DNA of 64,000 bases, taken from assembly GCF_001625305.1 (NCBI RefSeq), contig NW_017804398.1, positions 404,889 to 468,888 of the forward strand, read 5' to 3'. Positions 40,101-52,620 of the stretch are shown piece by piece. How positions within the stretch are numbered: the stretch's first letter is position 1; every line of letters starts with the position of its first letter. This DNA comes from Branchiostoma belcheri (Eukaryota; Chordata; Leptocardii; Amphioxiformes; Branchiostomatidae). Under the pieces are notes generated by a model that was given only the letters and a program-made list of their open reading frames with translations, was not told the origin of the DNA and searched no databases. A program made the translations under genes and the position numbers.

Positions 40101-43100
40101 ATATCCTCCCTTCGTGTAGATACAATTATCTATGAAGTTCGTTGAGCCGCCCACGATCAGCGGTCATAGTCTGCAGTGGGAAGGCCTCCTAAAGAGAGAT
40201 AGCAGACAGGACTCGAGGAGACAGCGGGTTTGTATTATAGGTAACCTTAAGCGGTATTTGAACGTTTTATGGTTTATTGAACTTCTCAGACTGAAGTATC
40301 CCCTGCCGCGTGACAAGTGCAGTAAGTGGGGCCATTGCGACTCTTCTGTCTCTAAGCTGAACCCTCAGCTAAAAGTCACGTAAAAAGTCACGTAAAAAAC
40401 GTGACGACGACAATATATGCAATTCTTCGGAACCCTACCATAGATAATCAAATATATAGCAAAAACTCAATTATATCCAAAGTTCCTCCAGAATAATGAC
40501 TACACCCACATATATCTAGGAACAGTGCCCCATGCTGATCCCTGTGACGTTAGACTGCCTTGTGTGAATAGTCGAAATTGTTCAGACTAATGTTGCAGGA
40601 TGACCACCCTCTACAAGACCTTGCCCCTCTCCAGATATGCATCTACAGGGCGAAACACACCATATCCATCCCCTCCAAAACATAACGTCCCCAGAACTCT
40701 TTCTCCATCAGTCAATTAATCCATAAAATTAGACAAAAGAATGCGGTATGCAAAGATGGGACCTGCCATGTCAGTGGTGCATTGTATGTGTTCACATGTA
40801 TTTATGTTTTGTTCTAATGTTGGAGTTACGATTTGTGTGTTTCTGCAATCTTGATACATGAATAAAGAATTGAATTGAGAATAGAACTGCACAAATGATC
40901 TCCGGATATCAAGGTGATCGTTGAATCTGAGATGTATCAGAAACACGCAGGTTGTTTGTGTTATTCTGTTAGAGAAGGTCGAAGAGGTTTACTGGGGCAT
41001 CGGGTGTCCGACCATATCTTGGGTCGCCTGGTCTGAATGGATCCATGTTGTAAGGGGATCTTCCAACTGTCCTTTTCACTATTGTGCATCTTCAAGGCTA
41101 TCGGATGTTTACACGAATGCAGACGATAAGAAGATGTCCTTGAATTCCCCAACGGGACAGATTCATTTTCCTAGAGCACAATTTACCTCGGATCTATGTA
41201 TTGACTTTATAAAGTATCCGGAAGACGCCACCAGTTTATATTGAATCGTTAGGAGACGGCACTCTCGCTAATGCGCCGGCCTTGGCTCATGAAAATTAAA
41301 ATGCAGCCATTAGAATAAAAGCCCCGAGGTTTAGATTACATTGGAAACGACCCACTCTGACCCGGGACCATCTAGCTGAAATACATATGGAAGTATCAAA
41401 AGCACTCAGAGAGTGCAACCTCCGCCAACGTGCAACAAGTGTGTAAAGAGGGGTCAACATCATATCATATTCAACAGCCATCCACATCTGTACAGAAGTT
41501 TTAGAAGAAGGGACCTTTAGGTCTCAGAATCTTTGATAGTTTCTCTCCGAGTTACGGGTATTTTCTTTTGATTGCTGTCATAAAAATTCGTTCGCTTGTT
41601 AGCTTTACAATCTCTGCATATTTTATTTAGCATGAGGAATCATTGACCTAGCCTCGTGTACATGATTCATAACTGACATATTCCGGTTACGTTTTGTACA
41701 AAGTCGTTAGATTCTTCAGTGATTTGCTATCAGCAACTGAGGATAGTATAGAGACGAATGAATTGACCTGAGGGAAACGTCAAAGGCGTCCAATGTAATT
41801 TCAGGGCAGTAAAACTGGAAATATTCTGAATAAGGCAATCTTAATGATATTGATCACATTTGAGTCATCATTTCATATTTTGGGCTTTTAAAACTGTAGA
41901 AACAAGCCCCAAGATGAGTCCTTTATTTTCTGGGTGGTACCCTAAAAATCAGCCAAGGGCCCTTCCAGTAACCATTTTCCGTCAGAATTTTGGGAATCTT
42001 TGCTCTATGAGGGTCAGTATACATTGGGATAGTGTGGTTTCAACTCAGTATGTAGATAAGAATATTGGCTTTCAAAAATCGGGTTTCCCAGCCCTAAAAG
42101 TTACAATGGATGCCTTTAAGAACAGAAAACCGAGAAGGGCGGAGAAAACTGGTCTCATATTAAGGCAAAGGGATGGATGAGACATTATAGATATATTAAT
42201 TTTATTAGGCGGATCACTTTTTTGGTCAATTAGGATGAGTATTTGGCTGGAGGGCGCGGTGTTTTCAAACAAACAGGTTGGTTGTGCTCACGTGGCTAGA
42301 GGAGCCGGTGATGACCTCATGCGGCATCATGTTACTTATCTCCCAAGAGATGTGTGTTCCGGCGCGTTTTCCCGTGCTGTACGTATGTCCCGAGTTGTGC
42401 GTGCTTTGGGTGTTGCTGTTGTAATGTCCGCGGGAACGCACATGTACAAGCCAAGGACGTTCAAAGTTGAAGAAAAATGAGAAACAAACTTAAAGTTTAT
42501 CAAAACAAGATTGGGAATAATGAAGCAGATTGAACTGTAATTTCCAACACAAGGGATTGGACTTACCCAAATTTTCGATTGTACAACTCCATTCTTGTCA
42601 TGATCAAGAAATTTGGAATTAATAGACTGGTTTATATGTAAAGCTCTTTGCATTTGGTGCCATGCTGCTGGATTGTGAGCTTCGTTACAGTTGGTCTAGC
42701 TCCTAAGTAAGACTTTGACATCACTATTCAATTCATAAAATACTTAGTACAAACTTAGTAGCTAGACTTGGCTCAATATCTCTACTATTGATATCTTGAG
42801 CTGTAATGGAGAGGCATCACGTGTCAGATGATCCCATTGAGTCCGGCTTAAGAGTGGAGGCGACTGGTGGGAACTTGAGAACGACTTTCCCTTCCTCTTG
42901 TTCCTGTTGTACCGATGCAGATTTGGCATTAGGATGAAGTAGGGCCCGTGGGTATCCTAAGGGGCGCCCATCGAGCGCTGAGGAATGTGTGTAAAGTAAG
43001 GACGGGACGTTTCTCAATGTCAACAGCACACCTCGTAACTCAGCAGGTGAAAGGGACATTCTCGTCACGTAATGTATGTGTGTTGATAATCACTACTGCG

Positions 43101-44049
43101 TAAAACTCAGTAAAAGTGCCAAACAAATTGGTGAAACTAAAGTCAGTCTTGGTGTTGACAATGACGTGCATAGTCAGGAATCCCCCGTGTCCTTTTACCT
43201 GTAAATACAGAACAGATAAGAAAGCCAAACATCGCGGAGTACACATGATACGACCGCTGATAAACTAAAAAGCCCCAACTCCTCTCATAGATCGCGTTTC
43301 AAAATTCATCCGATTAAATATAAACCACGTCAAACATGTCCTTCAAGGGAAGCTGAAAAGGATTTTTCCCACAGCCGTCCCAGAAGCACGGTGTACATGA
43401 CTAGATGGTGACGTGAGACCTACACTGCACGTTCTCGCTCCTACCCTGACACACAAAGAGCCGGAACTGCATGTGGCTGGCTGTGGAGAGCGGAGTGTTG
43501 GATAAATCAATGCTGTGCTCCAAGTCAAGTAGCCATTATAGTCTCCGGAATCAATCATTTCGCTCCCGCTGACGCTTGCCACGGCAGGGCCGTCGCTCCG
43601 TGCTGTACTCTGTTTTCATTCGTGTAAAGAGAGTTTCGTCTCAGCTCCATTTATCTGTAACAGTGCGAAGAATTAACGGCCACTACACCTATTCTGAGGC
43701 CGACGTAAGTAGGAGAGTCGTGTTTTCTGTGTTCAGCTTTCAATGGCGGCCAAGCGTGGTGTCTGTGTAACGCTGGCTTGCCTCGCACACACGGCCATGA
43801 ATCCAGGTTATGGAAAGCTTTGTTTAAGATCACAACCTTTACTGCAGAGCTTGTTTTTGTGTCTCCCAGGTTACGAAAGGTAGGCATGTTTAGAATGGCT
43901 TTGCATGAAGTAGTGTGGTTATAACTGTAGCTGTGGATCAGGAAGTCCCTTTTAGCTCAGATATTACACCTGCCTACTAAAGAGCTGCCCGGGGGGTAAC
44001 GTGTAACAAAGTGAAATCCTACTCCTGGCTGATAAGTGCTCTCCAGTCC
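37146..44049. other. Non-coding region upstream of the GPCR
   Basis: No supported coding exon. The GPCR promoter and non-coding first exon are expected somewhere upstream but were not found. A 106-codon ORF at 41860-42180 shows no motif. Confidence 0.5.
37823..37850. promoter_or_regulatory. Inverted pair of Meis/Pbx-type sites
   Basis: CTGTCAAT (37823-37830) and TGATTGACAG (37841-37850) face each other across about ten bases. The latter is the exact decamer bound by PBC/MEINOX (TALE) homeodomain pairs. Sequence match only; chance occurrence is possible in 64 kb. Confidence 0.3.
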
Positions 44050-44076
44050 TTACCCCTCGCATTTTGCCTCTTGTAG
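44050..44076 (+). other. Probable 3' splice site of a 5'UTR intron before the GPCR
   Basis: A pyrimidine-rich run ending in TTGTAG (TAG at 44074-44076) precedes the receptor start by 28 bases. If used, the exon starts at 44077 and the non-coding first exon lies upstream and was not located. A coding region in one exon with a spliced leader is common for amine receptors. Confidence 0.45.
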
Positions 44077-44104
44077 GTCAGCACAAGTGGACCGCGGGAA
44101 CAAC

Positions 44105-45301
44105 ATGTCGGCGAACACAACGGTCTCCCCCACCCAGACGACCGATAACTTCACCGCCAACTTCACCGTCAACTCCACCCAGTCGCCCGTCGGGTCCTGT
44201 TTCGCCGCCGACCCGTACAGTGTCGGGGTGCAGGCCGTGCTGGGCCTGATCACGGTGATTCTCATCCTCCTGACTGTGATAGGTAACGTGTTAGTGATCC
44301 TCGCCGTCACTTGCCACCGTAAACTGCGTACCGTCACCAACTTCCTCATAGTCTCGCTAGCCTGTGCAGACCTCAGCGTCGGGATCACCGTCTTGCCCTT
44401 CGCTGCCACAAACGACATCCTCGGCTACTGGCCTTTCGGCGGCTACTGTGACGTCTGGGTGTCGTTCGACGTCCTGAACTCCACGGCGAGTATCCTGAAT
44501 CTGGTCGTGATCGCCTTCGACCGCTTCCTCGCCATTACAGCCCCGTTTACCTACCACACTCGCATGACGGAACGGACTGCAGGCATACTGATAGCGACGG
44601 TGTGGGGGATCTCCCTGGTCATGTCCTTCCTGCCCATCCAGGCGGGCTGGTACAGAGACAACGACTCCGAGGAGGCCCTGGCGATCTACGCCGACCCGTG
44701 CTTATGTATCTTCACTGCCAGCACTGCCTACACCATAGTGTCGTCTCTCATATCGTTCTACATACCTCTGCTCATCATGCTGGTGTTCTACGGCAACATC
44801 TTCAAGGCAGCCCGGGACCAGGCCCGTAAGATAGACGCGCTAGAAGGGCGGATAGAGCAGGAAAACAACCGCCGTGGCAAGAAAATATCGCTAGCAAAGG
44901 AGAAAAAGGCGGCAAAGACATTAGGCATCATCATGGGCGTGTTTATCCTGTGCTGGTTGCCGTTTTTCGTGGTGAACATTGTGAACCCGTTCTGTGACAG
45001 GTGTGTGCAGCCTGCCGTGTTCATCGCGCTGACCTGGCTCGGCTGGATCAACTCCTGCTTCAACCCGATCATCTACGCCTTCAACAAGGAGTTCAGGAAG
45101 GTGTTTGTGAAGATGATCTGTTGTTACACGTGTAGAGGTGTGACGGTGGGGCCGAACCACGCGGACTTGAACTACGATCCCGTAGCCATGCGGCTGAAGA
45201 AGAAGGGAGAGAATCCCAACGGGAACGTCAACGGCGACGCCAATGGCAAAGCCAACGGCACCGCGGACATAGAGGCCGGGGAAGGAACGTCAAGTTCCTA
45301 A
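44105..45301 (+). CDS. Dopamine D1/beta-like class A GPCR, single coding exon
   Basis: Complete 398-residue rhodopsin-family receptor for a biogenic amine, probably dopamine-like and Gs-coupled, at the plasma membrane. Seen: four N-terminal NxT glycosylation sites (N4, N15, N19, N23); seven hydrophobic segments; GN in TM1 (N61), D89 in TM2; C115 with ECL2 cysteines C199/C201; amine-binding D122 (3.32); TM5 serines S213, S214 and S217 (5.42, 5.43, 5.46), all three catechol positions; CWLPFF in TM6 (W284, F287, F288); NPIIY at 320-324; C-tail cysteines C339/C340 as palmitoylation sites. TM3 has DRF (139-141), not DRY. ICL3 is short and basic; the tail ends in Asn-Gly repeats. Start: an in-frame ATG exists at 44036, but a pyrimidine tract and TAG at 44074-44076 look like a splice acceptor, so the ATG at 44105 (A at -3) is preferred. 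The family match (D1/beta, as in amphioxus D1/beta receptors) is from memory; ligand and exact subtype are inference. Confidence 0.93.
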   Translation: MSANTTVSPTQTTDNFTANFTVNSTQSPVGSCFAADPYSVGVQAVLGLITVILILLTVIGNVLVILAVTCHRKLRTVTNFLIVSLACADLSVGITVLPFAATNDILGYWPFGGYCDVWVSFDVLNSTASILNLVVIAFDRFLAITAPFTYHTRMTERTAGILIATVWGISLVMSFLPIQAGWYRDNDSEEALAIYADPCLCIFTASTAYTIVSSLISFYIPLLIMLVFYGNIFKAARDQARKIDALEGRIEQENNRRGKKISLAKEKKAAKTLGIIMGVFILCWLPFFVVNIVNPFCDRCVQPAVFIALTWLGWINSCFNPIIYAFNKEFRKVFVKMICCYTCRGVTVGPNHADLNYDPVAMRLKKKGENPNGNVNGDANGKANGTADIEAGEGTSSS

Positions 45302-48300
45302 GGTAACGCGTTTAGCTTAGACGGGAGGGAGCTGGACTCTCACCGAGACTTTAACTAGCGTTACTAAGAGTTGGGGGGACATGTTTAATCCCAATGCCAA
45401 GGTCATTGTTTTAAAACGGTTGCATATATCATCATTAGACGATATCGTCAGAGAATACATTCTATACCGAACAGTATAACACCGACTAGCTCGGCTTGTA
45501 CCCCCGGACCGGTCCCAGTGACAAACGCAGCTGATACATGTATGGACACAAACACAGCTGGGAACGATATCTAAAAGACCTCAAAGCTGTATTGAACATT
45601 TGTGAAGACAAACGAGTATCGAGATTGATCATGTAGAAAGATCACACTGATAGACTTCATCACATCAAGTCTACGAAGAATCTATTCTGCACACGCTCAA
45701 AGTCAAGAGGACGAATTCAGCGATCAAATGACTCGGAAAATATGACTGTACAGTTCTGAATCTACGTTGGCATGGCGTGCATCGAAATAAACAGCTCTAG
45801 TCTTTCGCCCGTGTACCAAGAACACTAGATCCGTTCCGCCGTACCGACCATGACATCCGTACAAGTCATGACATCATTCAGGGAACCACCAGGGAGGAAT
45901 TGTTCAGTGTTTTCAAGTATGGACAGTCACCATGGTGACGGCAATACCGTGTAAATAATCTACAAGGTAGGACTCAAAGCGACGTATTTACAGTGATTGT
46001 AACGTCATGAAGTGTGTATGTGCTTACAAGCACTTCCAAGAATCGATTAAAAAGATTTAACATTGTTTATTTTTACCTCTTATTTATCAAACTTTAATGT
46101 GTAAAACTGTTTTGAAGACTCAAATGTATGTATCATATAATCAATGTGTAACTTTCACCATTCTAGAGGGTGCTTATTTACATAGGGATTGGAGAGGGTC
46201 AGTCACAAGAAAGCTTATGTGAACAGAATTGTGGTTTTCATGATCATGTACAAATCTGCTACAAGTCTGTAAGGAGGATTGAACCAATTTGTGCATGTAT
46301 GTAGATATCACACACCAAGCAGATAATATGATAACTGTGGTGGCTGGAGTTTGGTTTGTCCATGACAAGAGAACATGGCAATAATGATATATTTTCGTCT
46401 CTATGTGGCAACAGGGCAATGATGTATTTTCTGTTTAATGTATTATGTATTTTCTTCCCAGAGTTAAATTTTTCTAACCTCTACCTGACTCCAGTAGGTT
46501 GGTGGAAAGTGAAATCGGCCCATGATAACACTGAATAATATACCAGTGGAGATAGCCGTGCACTTTGTCTCCCAACTAAGTCCTCTAGCATATCATTCAG
46601 TCTATTTGACCAATCCTGTGCAATTTTCCATCAATCCATTGGAGTCTGGTAGAGACAACAAATTTCCAGTTAGCTACAGATAGTCGTCAAATACAGTACT
46701 GACTATAACATTTGTCAGGGTGTGCGTGCAAGGTGGAACCTTACATACATGTTACTTATTCAGGCTATGTCGTCCGTGGAAATCTTAAACAAAGATATTC
46801 ACAAAAACGTCAAACACGAGATTCCATGTCGTTTCTTAACTTAGAAGCTTTTAGCACAAACTGAACTACAGAAAGTGTTGTAAGTTATCGGTAGGGCCCA
46901 TACTCTGTTGTAGTTACCACCTGATTTCCATTGAAAGCGTAAGTACTGATTTGTATCATCAAATGTAAGTGACACCGTGAGTACTAACATTTGTATCTAA
47001 AAATAAATCAGGCCTTTCAATTTTATTTTTTGTCGTAAACAAAAAATAGACTCACATAGACTCTACTAAATATGTGTCTATGATGGACTAAAAACTTTAA
47101 AACAGGAACATGGACCTGCTTCTGGGGACTGTAGGCAAAATGATTCTCCCAATGTTTAGACCAAACACTGTTGTTGGAAACGCAGATGACCTATTTTCAA
47201 GTAACATTTTAACAACAATGAGGCGTGTCAAAAGCAGGTGTCTTCACCAACCTTTACCCACATCTTTCTCTACCCTTTAATGGATTTCTTTTTCAAAACA
47301 GGCAGGGTAAGGTGAAGGTTAAAGCTAAGATTAATGAGTTTCGTGCCCGTAGACTGAGTGAAATCATGTTAGACAACAATAGTTAGTAACCACATGAGGA
47401 CACAACAAGCAGGGTGTTGTTGTCAGGCCGTGTTTGTGTAGCTGAGAAGAACAGCGCTGATCCCTCATTAGCGGAAAGCGATACCGTTCCACGGGTTGCC
47501 GTACCAGCGCCAGCACCTTTGTTCTCCGTGCGTATCGGGTTACCTGTCCTTGTGGTCACTGGTTGGACAACAGAGGCGGGTATGTGGGGCAAAATGGATC
47601 ACAACACCTCTGGACATGGACACCACTTTCTGACCCCACTACCCAGTTAGATACAGCCCAGCGTCTACAGGGTGCAGTATATCTCCAAGCAGATATGGGA
47701 GAGAGACCGCCATGCATTCTAGCTATCAGAAAACCGTGCAACAACAACACTGTCTCTTCTCTCTCAACATCCGTGTACAGATGAGGTTTCGGGCGGGACT
47801 CGGAACTAAATAGTTAAAGATAATATAGTGGTAGTAAGATTTTGCACTTGTCAATAATAATGATTTTCTATCTGTCTAGTATGTAGAATCCTGATTAGGC
47901 TTTATAACATTTAGAGAACACTTCTCTGGCAAGTTTCACGTGTTTGTACGGGCAAACACAACGTCACCACAACTCAAGTGCTCCTGACAGATTGCGATGT
48001 TATTTCAACAACAACAACAAAAATACGTGTAATTGATATTCATACCCCTTTACCGAGACGAACGTAATTCATCGGTATGAGTGGAAGCGGCCGTCTGCAG
48101 TCCGCTGACGTCACTCCGTTTGCTAACGAGGGCTGGCGCGGTGCAAGGCGCATGTCACAAAGACATGTTAGTTCACGCACGCACTCCCGCAGAATCACAG
48201 CCACTCAGTAGGGGACTCTCACGTTACATGTGCACAGGTCTCACAAAACGAGCTCTGCGTCATCAGCACGGGTTGTCTTCTGAAAGGCCTTCTCTTCTCA

Positions 48301-51300
48301 GAAACCAGCTTTGTTGTGCCCAATAGCAGACGAACATCGTTATCTGTTGTAAATAATGGGCTAAAATTTCCCAAGAATTTAGTTCCCTTTATCCGTACAG
48401 ATACGGAAATATGGAAATATAAACAGTTGTATGAAATATAAAAGCAGTACATCAATGCCTGTTGTACAATTCGTGCAAATACAAATTGATGCCATTAGGA
48501 ATGGAGTGCAACAATACCATCTGTAGTCATTGTATAGAGCTGGACCAACATGTTCACCTTGTTGTCTTAGGTAATGGGTGGCGCCCTTTTATTTCCACGG
48601 CAACGGTCTTAATGGGAAGGTCTGTCGCGACAACAAACGATCTCTGGTGAGTTGACTGTAATAACGAGAGTTGTTGATATTTCGCAGCCGCTGTGAAAAA
48701 TCATAAATCACAGTAATAACAGAAGGCATAGAAGCAGAAAAAAAGCTAAAGTATATTATTTAGTACTTTCTTAGCGACTGTGCATTTGCGACGCCCCTGT
48801 CACACATTCAGAACCTTCCCACTACTTTGCTCCCGACCACTCCCAAACCAAGGTTAGCGCTGGCTGAGAGTGGCCTGGAATCTTAGTCTAGCTCTAGTTT
48901 TCTCCTTTGATCGTATCCAAGCAGAATATGACCTTCTCGATTTCCAACATTAATAGTCTCCATGCGTATCAAGTTGCATAAAACATTACCCCTTCTTCGT
49001 AAAGACTGTTTAGTTGTGCGTACAAACCATGCAACGACCTTCGACGGATGTGCATTGACGTGAATAAGAGCTTGCAATAATTCCATCCTTTCATGGCTCG
49101 TATTACAAATGCGTTTTAACAAGCTGCTTAATATAACCCATTGTGAACATACGAGTGGAGGACTATAAATACGACACTGTCAGAATTGGTGGCTGTTTTA
49201 ATAGCGTTGATTGTAGAAAATGCTTCAGCCATTGCAGTTTTATAAAGCTTTGTGGTCGCTGTGCAAACTATAAGAAGTCAGTTTGGTCAAGTCGGTTTTG
49301 TATACAATAACTTCACAAACAGATGATCTCTACAGACGTTACTCAAGTACCCAAATAATTCAATGATTAATAATGTGGATGCTGTGAATGTCCCTTGTGT
49401 ACGGTTGGTGTTAGTCTACACAGAAAATGTGAATATATCACACAAATACTGTAACCAACTGGTTGACTTTTCTGTCAATATTATCTGTTGCTCGGTGACA
49501 CATCATGTCATGATATCGTCAGTCTTGTATGATATGTAAAGAAGGCGTGTATCTTTGCGATACTAGTATATTTACATGTTAAGATTTGAACATATACACT
49601 TGCGCACTCTTGTTTCATGGTATAATTAGTTGTCTTGGCGAGTACTTTAAAGATATAATAACTATTTCGAAAAGTAATGGTATACTTAGATTTGCAACAA
49701 TGTATGTTGCTTTTCTGTGTTAGTAAGACTCTATCGTACATGTATGTTGACGTTAATAAACGACTGTAAGACAGTGTAATCTGACGTGTGGTCGATCATG
49801 CCTCAAACGAGTCACAAAACAGGAGCATGGCTGGAAAATTAGTACATAAGTATGCTTAAAGGTAGCGGAAATGTGACGTTTATTTCCTCTTTCTGTAACT
49901 TCACGACACATATATGTGTACGTAAAGATCACTTTCATTGGAACAAAATTACGATATCGATCTGCTTAATTTATGAACTATGTAGGATTCGAAAGGAGAG
50001 GAACTTTCTTGTTCACTTGTTGTTGACGACATGAGATGAGGCAGTTCCCGTCCCCCACTGGTATAATCAGATATAAGATGTCTATAAAGGGTACAGAGCG
50101 TGCCGACTGCTTAAAACTCCACGGGGAAGTCATGAGATCTATTTTGATCATATCTTGTCAGTGCTTGTGGAAAGGTTACTCTAGAACACTGCTCCCCAAA
50201 CAGCAACCCCATCGTGTTTTTGATCACGCTACAGGCTGAGAACACCTCTCCTTTTTAGGCCTGCTGAGCTCTCAGCCTCGCTAATTACACAGGTTACAGG
50301 TGACAAACGCACTGTAAACAACATCCCGAACATCACGTTCCAGGCGTGTTTTGCGCCCCGTGGCTCTGACAAGGCATTGTGTACAAAGCCCGATTCATGC
50401 TTCTTGTTCAGTCCCCATGTCTATATACTCAACAGTTGTACCGCAGCACTTCAACACAAAAGGACGACCTTTCAGAAGTAAGGCGATCTGGGATGAGGTC
50501 AGGCACGACAGGACAGGTAGGTGCATCAGTGCGCAAATCCCCTGACACATACTTACTTTCCTGAAGACAACCTGCCGTGAAGACTTCAAGAAACCTTGGA
50601 TATCAGCAAGGAAAGAAATCAGGGATTCAGTACAAAACACTTTATAGTTTTGTGTGGGTAAAGTGATGCGCATAAAAGCCGCTCTACCATGGACATAATA
50701 TGATCTTTACAAGACATCGTACGATTTCTTGCGGTCGCACTGAATGCCTATTAGGTCCAAATCTGACTCAAGGTTTGAAATAAACATTGCATGACGATAT
50801 CTTGGGCTACCTAAGGAGCCATGATGGATAAAGCGGACTGGAGGGAGAGGGCGTCCGGGACCTGATGATGATGACGATATCTTGCACCGCACCGCTGATT
50901 TTGCAGGGCTCACCAAAGTGGAATTGAGTGCAGAATTAAGAACAAATGTTTACAAGGAAATTTGTACACTAGTCCATGATAACAACAACTAAGGGGACAG
51001 AGGGTCTCTATTCGAACGGTAGATCTATTCGAATATTCTACTCGGCTAATATTTGTCTTCGATCTACTATACGTAGTAACAGCGTGGTAAAAGTGGCAAA
51101 GTTGCTGCGCTGCAAATCAGACTGGTGTATAACGGCAATAGTACATACATGCAGTCCGGTCACAATAATGTCAGTGTAATACACGGGGATTCCTTGTATC
51201 ATGACTACCACAGAGTATACCTGTGCTCATGGGTAATTATATAAATTGTAACAATATATTTTCCAAAATTTATATCATTACATTCTTACGTTAGACAGTT

Positions 51301-52032
51301 TCTTGTTTAATTATGACATCAAATACCGCAGGGTATTGTACTAAAAATTCTTGACGATTCTCTGTTCTGTAAAGTCTTTGGTTTCTCATTTGAAGGCATT
51401 GCCTTAGTTAATAGCGACCTCTATCACAATGAGTGTGAACTGCATAATCGAGTAACAAAACTTATCAAAGGTTGGCCTCACAATACATAAAGATGTATGT
51501 CATGATAATTCTTCTGTTACTTTGTTATACATAATACGGTAGAACAGTGGACTATGTGTATAGGGGACATCCGCAATCAGAAGAAATTTGTCCAGGAGCG
51601 ATGTGCACAACGTCCCCTACTTCTCAGTGGTCGAGTCCAAATGCGGAAGTGCCGACGTTATTGTTCCCAGGTGTGCTGTAGCCAGTCTTGCGGAACAGGT
51701 AAGGAATCAGTTTCAATCACCACTTTCTGTAGAATAGATACGGGACCTACATAGATAGACAGGGTTGGGGCGCTGGCGGCACGGCAGTGTCATCACGGGT
51801 GCCATCATATACAGGTATTTCGCCGTGAATAGTCGTGTTGAGTTAATTGTCAAATCTGAGGGTCAAACCGTAAATGTATTTGAGTTTGACTCCAAAACGT
51901 CAATGACTGCGCCGACATTTTTACAATTCTGGCCCATATATATATATATATAAAGCTGTATACTTAAATGTCACTAAAGGCTTTCATGACAGGTAAAGTG
52001 GCTACCGTGTCTCCACAATTTAAAACCTACGT
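45302..52032. other. GPCR 3'UTR and non-coding spacer
   Basis: 3'UTR to about 45.8 kb, then spacer without a recognisable gene. GCCCCTGTCACACATTC at 48793-48809 is the end-like motif also seen at 27.4 and 35.9 kb. A short TA run lies at 51938-51953. Confidence 0.55.
45786..45791 (+). terminator. Poly(A) signal candidate of the GPCR gene
   Basis: AATAAA about 485 bases after the stop codon, the first canonical signal on the plus strand after the receptor. It implies a 3'UTR of roughly 0.5 kb. Inferred from the hexamer only. Confidence 0.4.
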
Positions 52033-52067
52033 CGTACTTTCGTGTGTGTGTGTGTGGGGGGGGGGTA
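52033..52067. repeat. (GT)n followed by G-run
   Basis: GTGTGTGTGTGTG followed by about ten G at the 5' edge of LINE A. Probably a junction-associated microsatellite. Confidence 0.7.
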
Positions 52068-52081
52068 CCGAAGTGGAAAAA

Positions 52082-52620
52082 AAGTCAGTGTAGTGTCAGA
52101 CTGGTCAGACCAGTGGCTTGTAACATTCAATCCCGGCAAAACAGAACTGATGACTTTTTCCACTAAAAGAAGAAAGGTTCTTCACCCACCACTATACTTT
52201 AGAGGTGTTCAGCTGACTGAAACCCCCTCTCACCAGCACCTTGGCTTACATCTCACTCCAAATTTATCATGGTCACTCCACGTGTCAACTCTGGTGACGA
52301 AAGCAATGAAGCGAGTTAACTTGTTGACAAGAATATCAAATTTTGTGCCACGGAAAACGCTTGAAATCCTGTACAAAGCCATGATACGTCCTTTACTTGA
52401 GTACGCCAATGTTGCCTGGTGTGGTGTTCTTATGAAGGATTCAGACCTCCTTGAGTCAGTCCAGGTGTCCGCTGCCCGGGCTTGCACAGGCGCAATGAGA
52501 GGGACGAATCACCACCGCATTCTATGTGACGTCGGTTGGGGAACACTTGCCAACAGACGCGAAAAGTTCAAACTTGTTCACTTTTATAAAATGGCCAATG
52601 GCTTAGTTCCCAAATATCTA
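52082..52620 (+). mobile_element. LINE A, 5'-truncated RT region (part 1)
   Basis: Open frame containing WLVTFNPGKTELMTFS, LGLHLTPNLSWSLHV and LLEYANVAWCG, typical of the C-terminal reverse-transcriptase/thumb region of CR1/jockey-like non-LTR retrotransposons. No catalytic palm motif is present, so it is 5'-truncated, starting just after a GT/G-run at 52033-52067. The frame is cut at GLVPKYL by an insertion and resumes at 53786 with QDLVPP. Confidence 0.85.

Noticed and set aside
41860-42180. 106-aa ORF
   Set aside because: No motif, no splice partners, no promoter or poly(A) context; length is within chance for this composition.
44036-44104. Upstream in-frame ATG of the GPCR (421-aa version)
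   Set aside because: The extra 23 residues overlap a pyrimidine tract and TAG acceptor, and the 44105 ATG is directly followed by the glycosylated N-terminus.
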